From contig NZ_WOTG01000004.1 of NCBI RefSeq assembly GCF_011516925.1, positions 128,686 through 192,685 on the forward strand: 64,000 nucleotides of DNA, given 5' to 3'. Both the position numbers and the translations under genes were made by a program. Source of the stretch: Acetobacter fabarum. GTDB lineage: Bacteria > Pseudomonadota > Alphaproteobacteria > Acetobacterales > Acetobacteraceae. Position 1 is the stretch's first letter, and each line of letters starts with the position of its first letter. The notes under the pieces were generated by a model, which ran no database searches, had not been told where the DNA came from, and saw nothing but the letters and a program-made list of their open reading frames with translations. Below are positions 17,176 to 26,562 of the stretch, in pieces.

Positions 17176-18495
17176 TTACTGCTTCATGGCAATGGTGGCC
17201 TGTAGCAGCTGGTCTGCCGTGGTCACGATTTTGGTGTTGGCGGTGTAAGCTTCCTGCGCAACGATCAGGGCAGACAGGTCGCTTGTCAGGTCAGTGGTGG
17301 AAGATTCCACATAGCCGACTGTCAGGGAGCCTGTAGCGTTTTCACCCACCAGCCCGGTTTTGGCGCTGCCTGATGCGGCGGTGGCTGTGTAAGCCTGACC
17401 ATCCTGCGCCAGCAGGCCGTTGACGTTGGCAAAGTTGCTGAGTGCGACCTTGCCGATCAGCTGCGTGTCCCCGTTGTCGAACGTCGCCATCACAGAGCCA
17501 TCGCTTTCAATGCTGGCGCTCTGGTACGTACCGGAGGTCACGCTGTCGCTAACGGCTTTGGGGGTTGTGGAAGAGGTGCTGAGGGACATGCCGCTCGTGC
17601 CACCAATGGTGCCGATGTTGACGTTCACGTTCTGCGTGTTGCCATCGGGGTAGGTGATGGAGATCGGCAGGTTGGCGGCAGCCCCGTTCAGGGTGGAGGT
17701 CACGTTGTTGCCGGAGCTGTCGGTCACGGATTTCAGCGAACCATCGGTGTTGAAGTCCACCGTGTAGGCCGTTGTTGGTGTAACAGACATACCCGTGGTG
17801 CTGGACGAGGCCTGCACAGTCCACTCGGTGGCGGAGGACTGCGTCCACGTCAGGGTGACATCCCCGGTGTTGTCCTTGGGTTTGGCCTGATTATAGGTGC
17901 CATCGTAAACAGTGGTGTTTGTTGTAACCGCACTTGCACCAGTAACGGAGGACAGGGTGCCCGTTGCCGTAACTGTTGTGGTCTGTGTGGGCCGGAAGGT
18001 TACGTTGGCAACGTTGATCTGGGTTACACTGGATGTGTCCAGCGCGCCGGTCGTGGCGTCCACCATATAGCCATCAAGGTAGTAGCCGCTGGTGTTTTCG
18101 AGGTACCCGTCCTTGTCTTCATAGAATTCACCGTTGCGGGTGTAATACTGTTCAGAAGCAAAGTCGGCACCAGCCGAAGTGACCGCACCGGTCTTTTTGG
18201 AGACGTTGAACAGCCCGTTGCCCGAGATGGACATGGCCAGCCCGTCCGTGCTGGAGGAGGCGGTGCCCTGGGAGTTGACGTGCTGCACGGTTACGGCGGC
18301 CACGGAGTTGGCCACACCCTGTGCGAACGAGCCGGAGGTGGAGCCTGCGCCGGCCACAAAGTCCTGGAACGCGGTGGTGTCGGCCTTGTAGCCAACCGTC
18401 TGGCTGTTGGCGATGTTGTTGCTGAGGTTGGTAAACGCGGTGGACTGAGCGTTAATCCCGCTGACAGCCGTGGTAAGGGAGTTAAAAATAGACAT
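17176..18495 (-). CDS. flgE: Flagellar hook protein FlgE
   Basis: A 439-residue axial protein. The N-terminal FlgE/F/G signature is FNSLTTAVSGINAQSTAFTNLSNNIANSQTVGYK, and the C-terminal end has LTSDLSALIVAQEAYTANTKIVTTADQLLQATIAMKQ; both helices make the D0 core of the hook. The middle is Ser/Thr/Asn-rich D1-D2 sequence. It is monocistronic, with its own terminator and a ~220-bp upstream region that faces no other promoter. Length is within the usual 400-600 range. FlgE polymerises into the hook under control of FlgD and FliK, encoded in the opposite direction a few kilobases away. Confidence 0.95.
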   Translation of the reverse strand: MSIFNSLTTAVSGINAQSTAFTNLSNNIANSQTVGYKADTTAFQDFVAGAGSTSGSFAQGVANSVAAVTVQHVNSQGTASSSTDGLAMSISGNGLFNVSKKTGAVTSAGADFASEQYYTRNGEFYEDKDGYLENTSGYYLDGYMVDATTGALDTSSVTQINVANVTFRPTQTTTVTATGTLSSVTGASAVTTNTTVYDGTYNQAKPKDNTGDVTLTWTQSSATEWTVQASSSTTGMSVTPTTAYTVDFNTDGSLKSVTDSSGNNVTSTLNGAAANLPISITYPDGNTQNVNVNIGTIGGTSGMSLSTSSTTPKAVSDSVTSGTYQSASIESDGSVMATFDNGDTQLIGKVALSNFANVNGLLAQDGQAYTATAASGSAKTGLVGENATGSLTVGYVESSTTDLTSDLSALIVAQEAYTANTKIVTTADQLLQATIAMKQ

Positions 18496-18718
18496 GTGTC
18501 GTCCCTGCCTTGTGGATGCGCAGTTTTCTTACGCTGGCTGTCTGTGCCGTTCTGGGGCACGCGCATCAGCCACGGGGTTAATGGCGAACAGACTCAAGGG
18601 GCTTAAACCCGCCCCACCATTATGGCCTGCGCCTAAGTTACCCAACTGAGTAGCATGTAGGGCGTGGAACGCAAGTTTTTCCTGCATGAAAGAACTGTAA
18701 ACCGCCGTTTTCGGGCGT

Positions 18719-19840
18719 TTAGCGCCGGAGCCGTGGCGCTTGTTGCGGGGGCTGCTGCACGGGGGGAGGGGCCGCGCGCGCGCCGGGGGTCTTGAGCTTC
18801 ATGACATAGGCAATAATGGCGGCTACAGGCTGGAAGTATTCGGCCGGAATTTCCGAATCCAGCGGCAGGGTGTACAGCGCGCGCGCCAGGGGCGGGTTGG
18901 GCACAATGGGTACGCGCGCTTCTTCCGCTGCCTCACGCATACGCGCGGCCAGTTCATCCGTCCCTTTGGCAACAATTTTGGGCGCGCTGTTTATCCCGTT
19001 TTCATATTGCAGGGCCACGGCGTAGTGGGTCGGGTTGGTAATGACCACGGTGGCCTCGTCCCTGACCGCCTGCACCATGCGGCGGCGGCGGCGCATGCGT
19101 ATCTGCCGCTGGCGGGCCTTTACTTTGGGGTCCCCGTCCATTTCCTTGGTTTCGTCTTTGATTTCCTGAAAACTCATGCGCAGTTTCTGCAGCCGGTTCC
19201 AGCGTGTCCACACGTCATCGAGCACGGCAATAACGGCCTGCACCACCAGCACCACCAGTGTTGCGTACACAAACCACGAGACAAGTTCGTGCGTAAGGTG
19301 CAGCACACTCCACCGTTCGGAAACGGGGGCCACGCGCAGGGTTTCCTTGGCGACCCCAAACAGGACGCAGCCAAACACCACCAGCTTGATAAGGCTTTTG
19401 GCGGTTTCTACCAGATTGTTCTTGCTGAACAGGCGCGAGATCCCCTTGGCGGGGGACAGGCGCGTAATGTCGGGCATAATGGCCTTGGGGCGGAACAGGA
19501 ACCCGCTCTGGACCACGCCAAAGGCCAGTGTAACCAACACCCCCGTACCCACCAGAGGGGCCGCCAGCCAGACCCCCTCCAGCGATGCCTGAACGGAGGC
19601 GCGGTAGAGGGAGGCACGGTCGAAGGGAATACTGTCAAAATGGGCCATGAGCCCATACATGTGCTTGGTAAAGCGGTAAGCAGACAGGCCGGTGCTGGTG
19701 GTAAAAACAATCAGGAAGCCGCTCAGGATAATCAGGAGCTGCACCTCGCGCGACTGGGCAATATTGCCTTCCTCACGCGCGGTTTCCAGCCGTTTTCCGG
19801 TTGGGGCTTGGCTCTTTTCGCCTGAACTGTCGTCGGCCAT
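18719..19840 (-). CDS. flhB: Flagellar export switch protein FlhB
   Basis: A 373-residue export-gate protein. The N-terminal SGEKSQAPTGKRLETAREEGNIAQSREV is the family signature, followed by four membrane segments and the cytoplasmic domain with the autocleavage motif NPTHYAVAL (around residues 274-282; cleavage between N and P). The C-terminus is Pro/Arg-rich. FlhB switches export from rod/hook to filament substrates, together with FliK. An AGGAG Shine-Dalgarno lies 9 nt before the ATG. It ends the fliE-fliQ-fliR-flhB operon, starting 12 bp after fliR. Confidence 0.96.
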   Translation of the reverse strand: MADDSSGEKSQAPTGKRLETAREEGNIAQSREVQLLIILSGFLIVFTTSTGLSAYRFTKHMYGLMAHFDSIPFDRASLYRASVQASLEGVWLAAPLVGTGVLVTLAFGVVQSGFLFRPKAIMPDITRLSPAKGISRLFSKNNLVETAKSLIKLVVFGCVLFGVAKETLRVAPVSERWSVLHLTHELVSWFVYATLVVLVVQAVIAVLDDVWTRWNRLQKLRMSFQEIKDETKEMDGDPKVKARQRQIRMRRRRRMVQAVRDEATVVITNPTHYAVALQYENGINSAPKIVAKGTDELAARMREAAEEARVPIVPNPPLARALYTLPLDSEIPAEYFQPVAAIIAYVMKLKTPGARAAPPPVQQPPQQAPRLRR

Positions 19841-19852
19841 GCGCGCTCGCTC

Positions 19853-20665
19853 CTAGTGGTGCGCGGGGGTGGCGCCAATACCGGGCAGGCCCAGCAGCAT
19901 GTCGCCCGCACGCTCCTGCCATACACCACTCATGACCTGAATAAGAATGGCCAGCAGCAGCACGCCGCCCAGCAACTGGGCAGGCATGGCCATGGAATAG
20001 ACCTGAATGGACGGCATAAGCCGGTTGAGCACCCCCAGCATGGCAGGCCACAGGGTGCCGATCAGCACAAAAGGGGCCGAAAGCTGGAAGGCCAGCATAA
20101 AGGTCTGGGACGTAACCTGCGTTACGCTGCGCGCCATATCCCCCACCATGGGAACATGGCCGGGAGGGAACACGCTGTAGGAGCCGGTAATGGCAGCCAG
20201 CGGCAGCGCATACAGCCCCGTGGACAGAAAAATAACCGGTACCAGAAAAGAGGCCATATGGCTGATGGCAGTACTGCCGGCACCCAGGTCCGGGTCGGGC
20301 TGGAGCACGCTGGCAAGGCCGGTAAAAATGGCCACGAACTGCATGGAAATACCCAGTGCAAGCGAGATCAGCCGCGCCAGCCAGCCAATAAAAATACCGT
20401 AAAGCAGTTCGCCCGCAATAATGGCAATGGCGCGGGCTGGCATGTGCAGCGCCTGCCCCGACACGTCCTTGAGTGCGTTCTGCTCAAGCGGCAGAATGGC
20501 AACGGTAATGCACAGGGCAATCCCTGCGCGGACCACCATGGGGGATGTGCTCTCCCCCAGACCGGGGGAGGCCATGACCAGCGCGCTCACCCGGCACAGC
20601 ACCAGCAGGAACGTGGCGGCCAGCACCTGAATGGACCCGCCGGGGAACAGCAGGTAGTCGGTCAT
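19853..20665 (-). CDS. fliR: Flagellar export gate protein FliR
   Basis: A 270-residue integral membrane protein with several hydrophobic segments. Matching features are FLLVLCRVSALVMASPGLGEST, VRAGIALCITVAILPL, GELLYGIFIGWLARLISLALG and the C-terminal PAQLLGGVLLLAILIQVM. FliR forms the export gate core with FliP and FliQ. I chose the ATG at 20665 (MTDYLLFPGG) because the longer frame would overlap fliQ and adds 24 residues with no family similarity. It lies between fliQ and flhB as in many bacteria; fliP is not in this window. Confidence 0.93.
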   Translation of the reverse strand: MTDYLLFPGGSIQVLAATFLLVLCRVSALVMASPGLGESTSPMVVRAGIALCITVAILPLEQNALKDVSGQALHMPARAIAIIAGELLYGIFIGWLARLISLALGISMQFVAIFTGLASVLQPDPDLGAGSTAISHMASFLVPVIFLSTGLYALPLAAITGSYSVFPPGHVPMVGDMARSVTQVTSQTFMLAFQLSAPFVLIGTLWPAMLGVLNRLMPSIQVYSMAMPAQLLGGVLLLAILIQVMSGVWQERAGDMLLGLPGIGATPAHH

Positions 20666-20690
20666 GCCCACGGGGTGGTGTGGGGGCCGG

Positions 20691-20966
20691 TCATGACCCG
20701 CCAACCATAATGACCTGGTCAAAAATGGTGCGGGCATAGGTGTTCAGGGTCGCGGCCATGTAGGAGCCGGTCAGCAGCAGGGCGGCCATGGCAGCCACAA
20801 ACTTGGGCACGAAGGAGAGCGTGGCTTCGCTCACCTGTGTCATGGCCTGAAAGAGCGATACCAGAACACCCGCCACCAGCGAGGCCAGCAGGGAGGGTGC
20901 CCCCAGCTTGACCGCCACAAACAGTGTCTGGCGCAGAATGTCGTGGATATCGACCGTGTTATGCAT
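20691..20966 (-). CDS. fliQ: Flagellar export gate protein FliQ
   Basis: A 91-residue protein with two membrane hairpins, close to the family length of 88-90. Typical sequence: APSLLASLVAGVLVSLFQAMTQVSEATLSFVPKF, then a second hydrophobic stretch and a short end. FliQ subunits spiral around FliP/FliR in the export gate. It starts 10 bp after the fliE stop and precedes fliR by 25 bp, so the operon is tightly packed. Confidence 0.95.
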   Translation of the reverse strand: MHNTVDIHDILRQTLFVAVKLGAPSLLASLVAGVLVSLFQAMTQVSEATLSFVPKFVAAMAALLLTGSYMAATLNTYARTIFDQVIMVGGS

Positions 20967-20976
20967 GCGATGGGTC

Positions 20977-21315
20977 TTAGATCGACATTTTCATGACGTC
21001 CTGGTAGGCCTGCACCATACGGTCGCGCACGGTGGTTACGGTTTGCAGGGTCAGTTTGGCTTCTTCGACCGAGGTGGCGATATCGCTCATGTTGCCCTTG
21101 CCGGACAGGCCGGTTGCCGTCTGGGTTTCTGCCGTTTTGCCGGTCTGGATGGCGCCTTTGAGGGCGTTGTCCAGCGCGGACGTAAAGCCGGAAACAATAT
21201 CGGCCCCTCCGGTGGAACCCGTGCCCTGCCCATCCGTTGTGGACTGCATGCTCTTCTGGGTCTGTCCGTAGGCGTTGAGCGCGTCGAGGCTGCGTGTGGT
21301 GATATCGCTGGTCAT
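20977..21315 (-). CDS. fliE: Flagellar MS-ring/rod adaptor FliE
   Basis: A 112-residue rod protein. The C-terminal region GKGNMSDIATSVEEAKLTLQTVTTVRDRMVQAYQDVMKMSI is the FliE signature. It joins the MS ring to the proximal rod and is one of the first exported subunits. In many genomes it follows flgB-flgC; here those genes are 5.5 kb away on the other strand, so the cluster was rearranged. It leads the export-gate operon, with a 130-bp gap to the regulator gene upstream. Confidence 0.92.
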   Translation of the reverse strand: MTSDITTRSLDALNAYGQTQKSMQSTTDGQGTGSTGGADIVSGFTSALDNALKGAIQTGKTAETQTATGLSGKGNMSDIATSVEEAKLTLQTVTTVRDRMVQAYQDVMKMSI

Positions 21316-21448
21316 TGTGGCCCTGTCTGGCGCGGAGGGGGCATGCCGCCTGCCGCCATGAGAGTGGTCTGGAACGTGGGGCTACTGTAATCCATTTGGC
21401 CCCTGCAAGGCCAGTGGCTTTTACGCCTGCCCGCCCAATCTTTGCGGA

Positions 21449-22246
21449 TTACAGCACGTCCATTTTGGTGGCGGGGGAAATTACGTTAATGCCCCGCGTA
21501 ACCGGCAGACTTGTCTCGCGCGAGGCGGGGGTGGCGCTGTGCGTGCTCATGCGCGCACCAAGGGGGATGAACGCCTGCTCGTTCAGCCTGTAGCCAATGC
21601 CCCACTGGGTTATAAATGGGTCGATAATACCAAAATCGCGCAGTTTCTTGCGGATTTTGCACACCATTACATCAATGATCTTGGCGTGTGGTTCTTCTTG
21701 CCCGGCATACAGGTTGTCCAGCAGGGCTTCCTTGCTGAGCACCTGTGTCTTGCGCAGGGTCAGCAGTTCCACCACGTCGTACTCACGCGGGGTTAAGGGG
21801 AGCGGGCGGTCATCTATCAGGACCTGCCTGCGGTCCACGTTGACCACCATACGGCCGACATGCAGGCTCAGGCTGTCATGCCCGCCGGTGCGGCGCACAA
21901 TGGCGCGCAGGCGGGCAAGCAGCTCCACCGGCTCTATGGCGGCACTGACGCAGTCATCCGCACCAATGGACAGGGTTTCCGCCACTTCCTGCGGGGTGGA
22001 CGTGCGCACGATCATGATAATCGGGGTGGGAATGCGGGAATTGCGGATATGCCGCAGCAGGCGCGTATCGGGCCGGGCCTGCTGGATAACCGCAATATCG
22101 TACTGCGAGCGGCGCAGGGTTTCCACCACCCCTTCCGGACCGGACATGGTCAGGGACAGCGCCCCCTCCACTGCGGCTTCCGCCAGGCCACGGTATGGGC
22201 GGATATCCCCCTGGGTTGAGGTGTCTCCGATACACAACAGGCGCAT
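21449..22246 (-). CDS. CtrA/FtcR-like winged-helix regulator with degenerate receiver
   Basis: A 265-residue OmpR-type protein. The C-terminal DNA-binding part closely follows CtrA: LTPREYDVVELLTLRKTQVLSKEALLDNLY and EPHAKIIDVMVCKIRKKL (~135-205). The receiver half aligns with CtrA but lacks its phosphorylation site: the phosphoacceptor Asp is Gln55 (YDIAVIQQARPD), the acidic pair keeps only Asp8, and the conserved Lys is Ala102. It should therefore act without phosphorylation, like the atypical flagellar regulators Rem and FtcR of rhizobia and Brucella. It sits upstream of and in line with fliE-fliQ-fliR-flhB. It also has a ~40-residue C-terminal extension. Its flagellar target genes are inferred from context only. 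Confidence 0.85.
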   Translation of the reverse strand: MRLLCIGDTSTQGDIRPYRGLAEAAVEGALSLTMSGPEGVVETLRRSQYDIAVIQQARPDTRLLRHIRNSRIPTPIIMIVRTSTPQEVAETLSIGADDCVSAAIEPVELLARLRAIVRRTGGHDSLSLHVGRMVVNVDRRQVLIDDRPLPLTPREYDVVELLTLRKTQVLSKEALLDNLYAGQEEPHAKIIDVMVCKIRKKLRDFGIIDPFITQWGIGYRLNEQAFIPLGARMSTHSATPASRETSLPVTRGINVISPATKMDVL

Positions 22247-22522
22247 GTTTTTTTCCGTCTATCGGTTCTGTCGAATGCGTGTGCTTGATGCCGCAGGGAA
22301 CTGCGGTGGACCAGCCCTGTCCGGCAGGCCGATGCACGGTGCTGGTCGGGTATTTGGGGTGCATTGGGGGCTGCGCAAGGGCAGACTCCAAAAAACACCT
22401 TGGCTAAGGCATGGCCATCCCATAATCTGAGCGCAAGATTTTTTCTTCCGGTTTGCATGCGGCGCTGCGGTGCGGCATACCGGCTTTGTGTTTCCTGTAA
22501 GCCCTGAAGAGGTTCCATACAC

Positions 22523-22771
22523 ATGGCAGATACCACGGTTGCCGCCCAGCTTGCCTCCAGCATGCGTACGGCTACGGCCAACATGGCTCAGGCGGCTCAC
22601 CGCTCGGTCCAGCCCGAGCATATTGCCTCCAGCGCGCTCAAGGTTGCGTCCACCGGCCAGGACGGCTCTTCCTCCTCCATGCAGTTTGATGCCACGGGGC
22701 AGGTTGTGCCTTCAGGCAATACGCACAACAAGCATTCCGGTTCGGCAAGCTTCATCAACCTTCTGGCCTGA
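22523..22771 (+). CDS. Small hypothetical protein in the motility island
   Basis: An 82-residue, Ser/Ala-rich protein with no signal peptide or membrane segment. The N-terminal half is helical (VAAQLASSMRTATANMAQAAH); the second half is polar with FDATGQVVPSGN. It is divergent from the CtrA-like regulator, with a ~270-bp shared upstream region, and is followed by a GC-rich stem-loop (GGCCGGG/CCCGGCC at 22782-22800). Base composition and the clean start after GAAGAGG suggest a real gene. I do not recognise the family; an exported flagellar accessory protein or a target of the adjacent regulator are only possibilities. Confidence 0.55.
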   Translation: MADTTVAAQLASSMRTATANMAQAAHRSVQPEHIASSALKVASTGQDGSSSSMQFDATGQVVPSGNTHNKHSGSASFINLLA

Positions 22772-23030
22772 TTGCGCATCGGGCCGGGTCTGCCCCGGCC
22801 CCATTGGGCAACAGGCCGGGACAGGGTCCTTATTTAACGCATGATGCTTCAGGGTATTGATGAGTGCGCAGCAGCGGCAGTGTCCGTTCTGGTCCTGCAT
22901 GGCTGAGGGGTTCGTGTTTACTGCTCTGGCAGGCGGGCCGGTCAGCCACAGTTCTTCTGCACCCGCTACCATATGTGCAGAAGAGTCCCGCCCCACGGCA
23001 GGGCCATTGATCGTTCAGGATTAACCAGAC

Positions 23031-25691
23031 GTGTATTTTAGCAGATCCGTTTGCATGAGACGCTGCCTTCTTCCCCTTGCCCTGCTTCTGTCCTGCTCCG
23101 CCATGACAACCGTGGCCGATGCGGCGCGGCGCACCCACGCGCCCCGCACCACTCAGGCGGTGCCCCCAAAGGGCAAAGGGCTTAACGCGGCAACGGCTGC
23201 AACCGCTGCCGCAGCAGCAGGCGCGGCCGCCACGGCTGGTGCCGCTGCTGCAACACCCGCCACCCCGGCCGACCCTGGCACCGCAGCAGATGCCGACCTG
23301 CTTAAAGGCCTGCCAGCACCGTGGAAAGCCACAGTGCTGGACGTGCCACTGCCCCCGCCAGCCCCCGCGCCGCAAACAGCAGGCAAGGGGCGTAAGCCGG
23401 GGCAAAAAGCAGGGCAGCCCGGTGGTTCCGGCTCCAGCGTTGCCGGGGGTGGTGGCTCCATTAACGTGCCCGCCACATCCACCAGCCGCGTGCTTATTCC
23501 CATATCCCCGCGCATGGGGCTGGCCGCCTTCCGCAGTGGCGACAGCTTTGTGATTGTGGTGGATAATGCTGAACCCATGGATACCAGCGCCCTGCACGGG
23601 GACGGTGTTTTTTCTACCCTGACCGTTACAACCCTGCCGGGTGCAACCCTGTTGCAGATCAAACTGCCCGACACGCGCGAGTTCTTTTTGTCCCAGCAGG
23701 CAGAAGGCTGGATACTGGGGGACAAGCCCCCGCCGGGTAATGTTTATGGCGACCGGCGCGTGATCAACCCGATTGTGGCAGATGGGGGGATTCTCTACCC
23801 CATGCGCAAGCCCGGCCGGGTGCTCAGCATTACGGACCCCGCATCCGGGCAGAAGCTGTTTGTTGGTACCTCCACCACGGATGACGGGGGGATTCTCTCC
23901 TTCCGTCATGGGGATGGGTATGACATCTGGCCCACGACCGAGGGCGTGGTTGTGGCCGCCAACTCGCCCGATGTGGGGCTACGCGCAACGCCTGAAGGCG
24001 CGTTGTTGACATCGGGTGAAAGCCCGCTCCCCGACAGCAAGGTGGCCGTGTACGCCAACACGGTTGATCTGGACTGGCTGGGCCTGCAAAAACTGCCCAA
24101 TGAGCAGCTGGAAGCCCGCCTGCACAAAGCCCTGCTGGCCGCAGCCGATTCCGACCCCGCCCAGCGCTTTGCCGCCCGGCTGGAGGAAGCTCGCGCGGCC
24201 TTTGGCGTTGGTGCTTTTCTGGAAGCCCGCGGAATCCTGACCGTCGCGTTGGAAGATGACCCCGAAGAGGCCGTGCGGCCGGAGGTCAGCTTTCTGCTCG
24301 CTGCATCCGAACTGCTGAGCGGCAACATGGATGGCGCGTTCCTGCTTGAAGGCCCATGGCCCGATAACGAACAGCGTGCCACGCAGCTCTGGCGCGGTCT
24401 TTACCTTGCCTCCAAGGGTGGGCACGAGGCCGAGGCCGCCCACCTGCTGGCGCGCGACTTTACCCGGCTGGATAATTACCCCACCAGTGTACGCAGCGTG
24501 CTGCTGCCTTTTGCCGCCGAGCAGGTTGGCCGTTACGGCACGGCAGAGGACCTGAGCGTGCTGGACAAGCTGCCCGCAGGGTCCGTTTACAAGCTGGCCT
24601 CTGCCTTCCGCGACCTGCGTACGGGCAAGCGCACGCAGGCGTATGATGCGTTTAATGCGCTCTCGGTTGATCCGGACCCCGTGGTGGCGGAAAAGGCTCT
24701 GGAGCAGAAAATCTCGCTCGACATGTCCGATGGCAAGCTGACCCCGGTTGCCGCCGCGGAAATGTTTAACGGCCTTATGCCCGATGCCCGCCTTGCCGGG
24801 CGCGAGGCCACAGTGCGGCTGTTGCAGGCCGATGCCTACATGCGTGCGCGCAAATGGCCCGAAGCACTGGCCACGCTGGATATGGTCAAGGACACGCCCG
24901 AGCAGGTGTCCGAGCCTGTTCTGTCGCCCATGCTGTTCCAGACCCTTGCCGCTGTGGCCTCCGAAGTGGTCAAGGATACGGACCGCGATTCCATTCTGCA
25001 TGGTGCGGCCATGCTGCGCGCCCACCTGTCTGCCCTGCAACCGGGCACCAAAAAGGGCGAAATCCTGATGGCTTACGGCAAGATGCTGCTGGGCCTTGGG
25101 CTGGCGGATGAGGCGCAGGAAGCGTTCTCCGATGCCGTGCCCATGCTGGATTCGCCCGAGCTCAAGGCACTGGCCGGGCAGGGGCTGGCTGAATCCTACA
25201 TTGCACTCAAGGACCTTGCGAGCGCGACCGACGTGCTCCAGCGCACGGACAGCCCCGACCTGCCGGATGACATGAAGGCCTCGCGCCGCCGCCTGCAGGC
25301 CCGCATTACGCTGGCCAAAGGCGACCAGACCGCCGCACTGGGCCTGCTGAACGGGGATAGTTTTTCCGACTCGCTGGATATGGCCGCCCGTATTCATGAA
25401 AGCCGGGGCGAATGGCCTGCCGCCGTAGCCAATGTGCGCAAAATGGCCGAGGCAGAGATTCCGCCCCAAGGCCCGCTGAGTGCTGCCCAGCAGACACTCG
25501 CCCTGCGTCTGGCCTCCGATGCGTCTCAGGCGTCGGATGCGCAGACGCTGGCATGGCTCGCCCAGCTGGTAGGGGACCGGAGCATGGATGGTGAGAGCGG
25601 GCGTGTCTTCCGCCTGCTGACACAGGTCGGGGGGCCAAAACCCGGTGCCGCCACGGCCGCCAAGCCCGCTACGGCGGCTGCCAAACCCTGA
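23031..25691 (+). CDS. Large secreted TPR-like repeat protein, function unknown
   Basis: An 886-residue protein with an N-terminal signal peptide (CMRRCLLPLALLLSCSAMTTVADA), then a low-complexity Ala/Pro/Gly linker to about residue 150, a beta-rich part (~155-340) and a long alpha-helical repeat part (~350-870) that looks like TPR/SEL1-type solenoid (for example YGKMLLGLGLADEAQEAFSDAVPML). The GTG at 23031 has an AGGA 10 nt upstream; an ATG eight codons on (23055) is equally plausible. It should be periplasmic. Position inside the flagellar island suggests an envelope role in assembly or motor function, but this is not shown by any motif. Confidence 0.75.
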   Translation: MYFSRSVCMRRCLLPLALLLSCSAMTTVADAARRTHAPRTTQAVPPKGKGLNAATAATAAAAAGAAATAGAAAATPATPADPGTAADADLLKGLPAPWKATVLDVPLPPPAPAPQTAGKGRKPGQKAGQPGGSGSSVAGGGGSINVPATSTSRVLIPISPRMGLAAFRSGDSFVIVVDNAEPMDTSALHGDGVFSTLTVTTLPGATLLQIKLPDTREFFLSQQAEGWILGDKPPPGNVYGDRRVINPIVADGGILYPMRKPGRVLSITDPASGQKLFVGTSTTDDGGILSFRHGDGYDIWPTTEGVVVAANSPDVGLRATPEGALLTSGESPLPDSKVAVYANTVDLDWLGLQKLPNEQLEARLHKALLAAADSDPAQRFAARLEEARAAFGVGAFLEARGILTVALEDDPEEAVRPEVSFLLAASELLSGNMDGAFLLEGPWPDNEQRATQLWRGLYLASKGGHEAEAAHLLARDFTRLDNYPTSVRSVLLPFAAEQVGRYGTAEDLSVLDKLPAGSVYKLASAFRDLRTGKRTQAYDAFNALSVDPDPVVAEKALEQKISLDMSDGKLTPVAAAEMFNGLMPDARLAGREATVRLLQADAYMRARKWPEALATLDMVKDTPEQVSEPVLSPMLFQTLAAVASEVVKDTDRDSILHGAAMLRAHLSALQPGTKKGEILMAYGKMLLGLGLADEAQEAFSDAVPMLDSPELKALAGQGLAESYIALKDLASATDVLQRTDSPDLPDDMKASRRRLQARITLAKGDQTAALGLLNGDSFSDSLDMAARIHESRGEWPAAVANVRKMAEAEIPPQGPLSAAQQTLALRLASDASQASDAQTLAWLAQLVGDRSMDGESGRVFRLLTQVGGPKPGAATAAKPATAAAKP

Positions 25692-25758
25692 TCTGCCAGT
25701 GTTTGCCCCGGCCTGTATGGTTGGGGTTTGCTGCTTACGGGTGTTCTGCCCCGCCGTG

Positions 25759-26562
25759 TTAACCGCCCAGCAGAAACTGCACCCAGTGGGGCAGGGCGGG
25801 GCTGTTGCGGAGCAAAAACACCATCAGTAGCCCCACGGCGCAGGGCAAGGCTGTGGGGTAGCGCCACACAGGCCGCGTGGCGGAGCAGACTGCTGCCTGC
25901 ACCATGGGGGCACGCGTGCTGCGCCGCACTCCGCGCACGGCCCAGAGCCCAGCCCCAGCAAGCAGCAGAAAAGCCCAGAACCCACCCAGCCCTACCCATG
26001 CCCCGCATGCGCCAAACAACAGCACATCGGCCGCGGACATAAAATTACCCCGCCGGGTAATGGACAGGCCAAACAGGCCAGCCCCCCCCAGCACCCAGCC
26101 TGCACAGGCCCCCCCAATGGCGCTGCCCGCATAACCCAGAGCAGCCCCTGCCAGCAGGCCGCATAACAGCATGGGCATGAGTATGGCGTTGGGTAGCCAG
26201 CCTTCGCGCCGGTCAAACTGTACCAGCAGGTTGGCAAGGTGGAGGGCCACTGCGTAAGCCAGCGTGACGGAGGGAGGGGTATAAATCAGCAGGGTGAGCG
26301 AGCAGGCCGCCACCAGCAGGCACCCAGCTACCAGTTCATGCTGCTGTTGTGGGGGTGGTGCCTCCACATGGGGGCGCACGCCCGCTGCTACAGGGAGCCA
26401 GCGCAGCGCAAGCGCGCAAACCCGGACGGAAAGAGGGAACAGCAGGGCAATGCACATACCGGCAAGGGCTGCGGGTGCGGTGCGCGCCAGCAGGCTCCAC
26501 GCCAGCATGGCCAGTGTTGCCCCGGCCTGAATGGTTGCATCGGTCATTCTGGGTGTGCGCAT
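25759..26562 (-). CDS. Prepilin-peptidase-like (A24 family) membrane protein
   Basis: A 267-residue polytopic membrane protein with 6-8 hydrophobic segments. Both aspartates expected for an A24 aspartic protease are in place: FDRREGWLPNAILMPMLLCGLL (Asp117, as in D..xIPN) and NFMSAADVLLFGACGAWVG (Asp179, where the usual GxGD is SAAD). The glycines of GxGD are therefore altered. A24 enzymes cleave type IV prepilin-like leader peptides. No pilin, secretin or Tad gene is present in the window. It is divergent from flgB. ATG codons at 26562 and 26547 are both possible starts. Confidence 0.68.
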   Translation of the reverse strand: MRTPRMTDATIQAGATLAMLAWSLLARTAPAALAGMCIALLFPLSVRVCALALRWLPVAAGVRPHVEAPPPQQQHELVAGCLLVAACSLTLLIYTPPSVTLAYAVALHLANLLVQFDRREGWLPNAILMPMLLCGLLAGAALGYAGSAIGGACAGWVLGGAGLFGLSITRRGNFMSAADVLLFGACGAWVGLGGFWAFLLLAGAGLWAVRGVRRSTRAPMVQAAVCSATRPVWRYPTALPCAVGLLMVFLLRNSPALPHWVQFLLGG

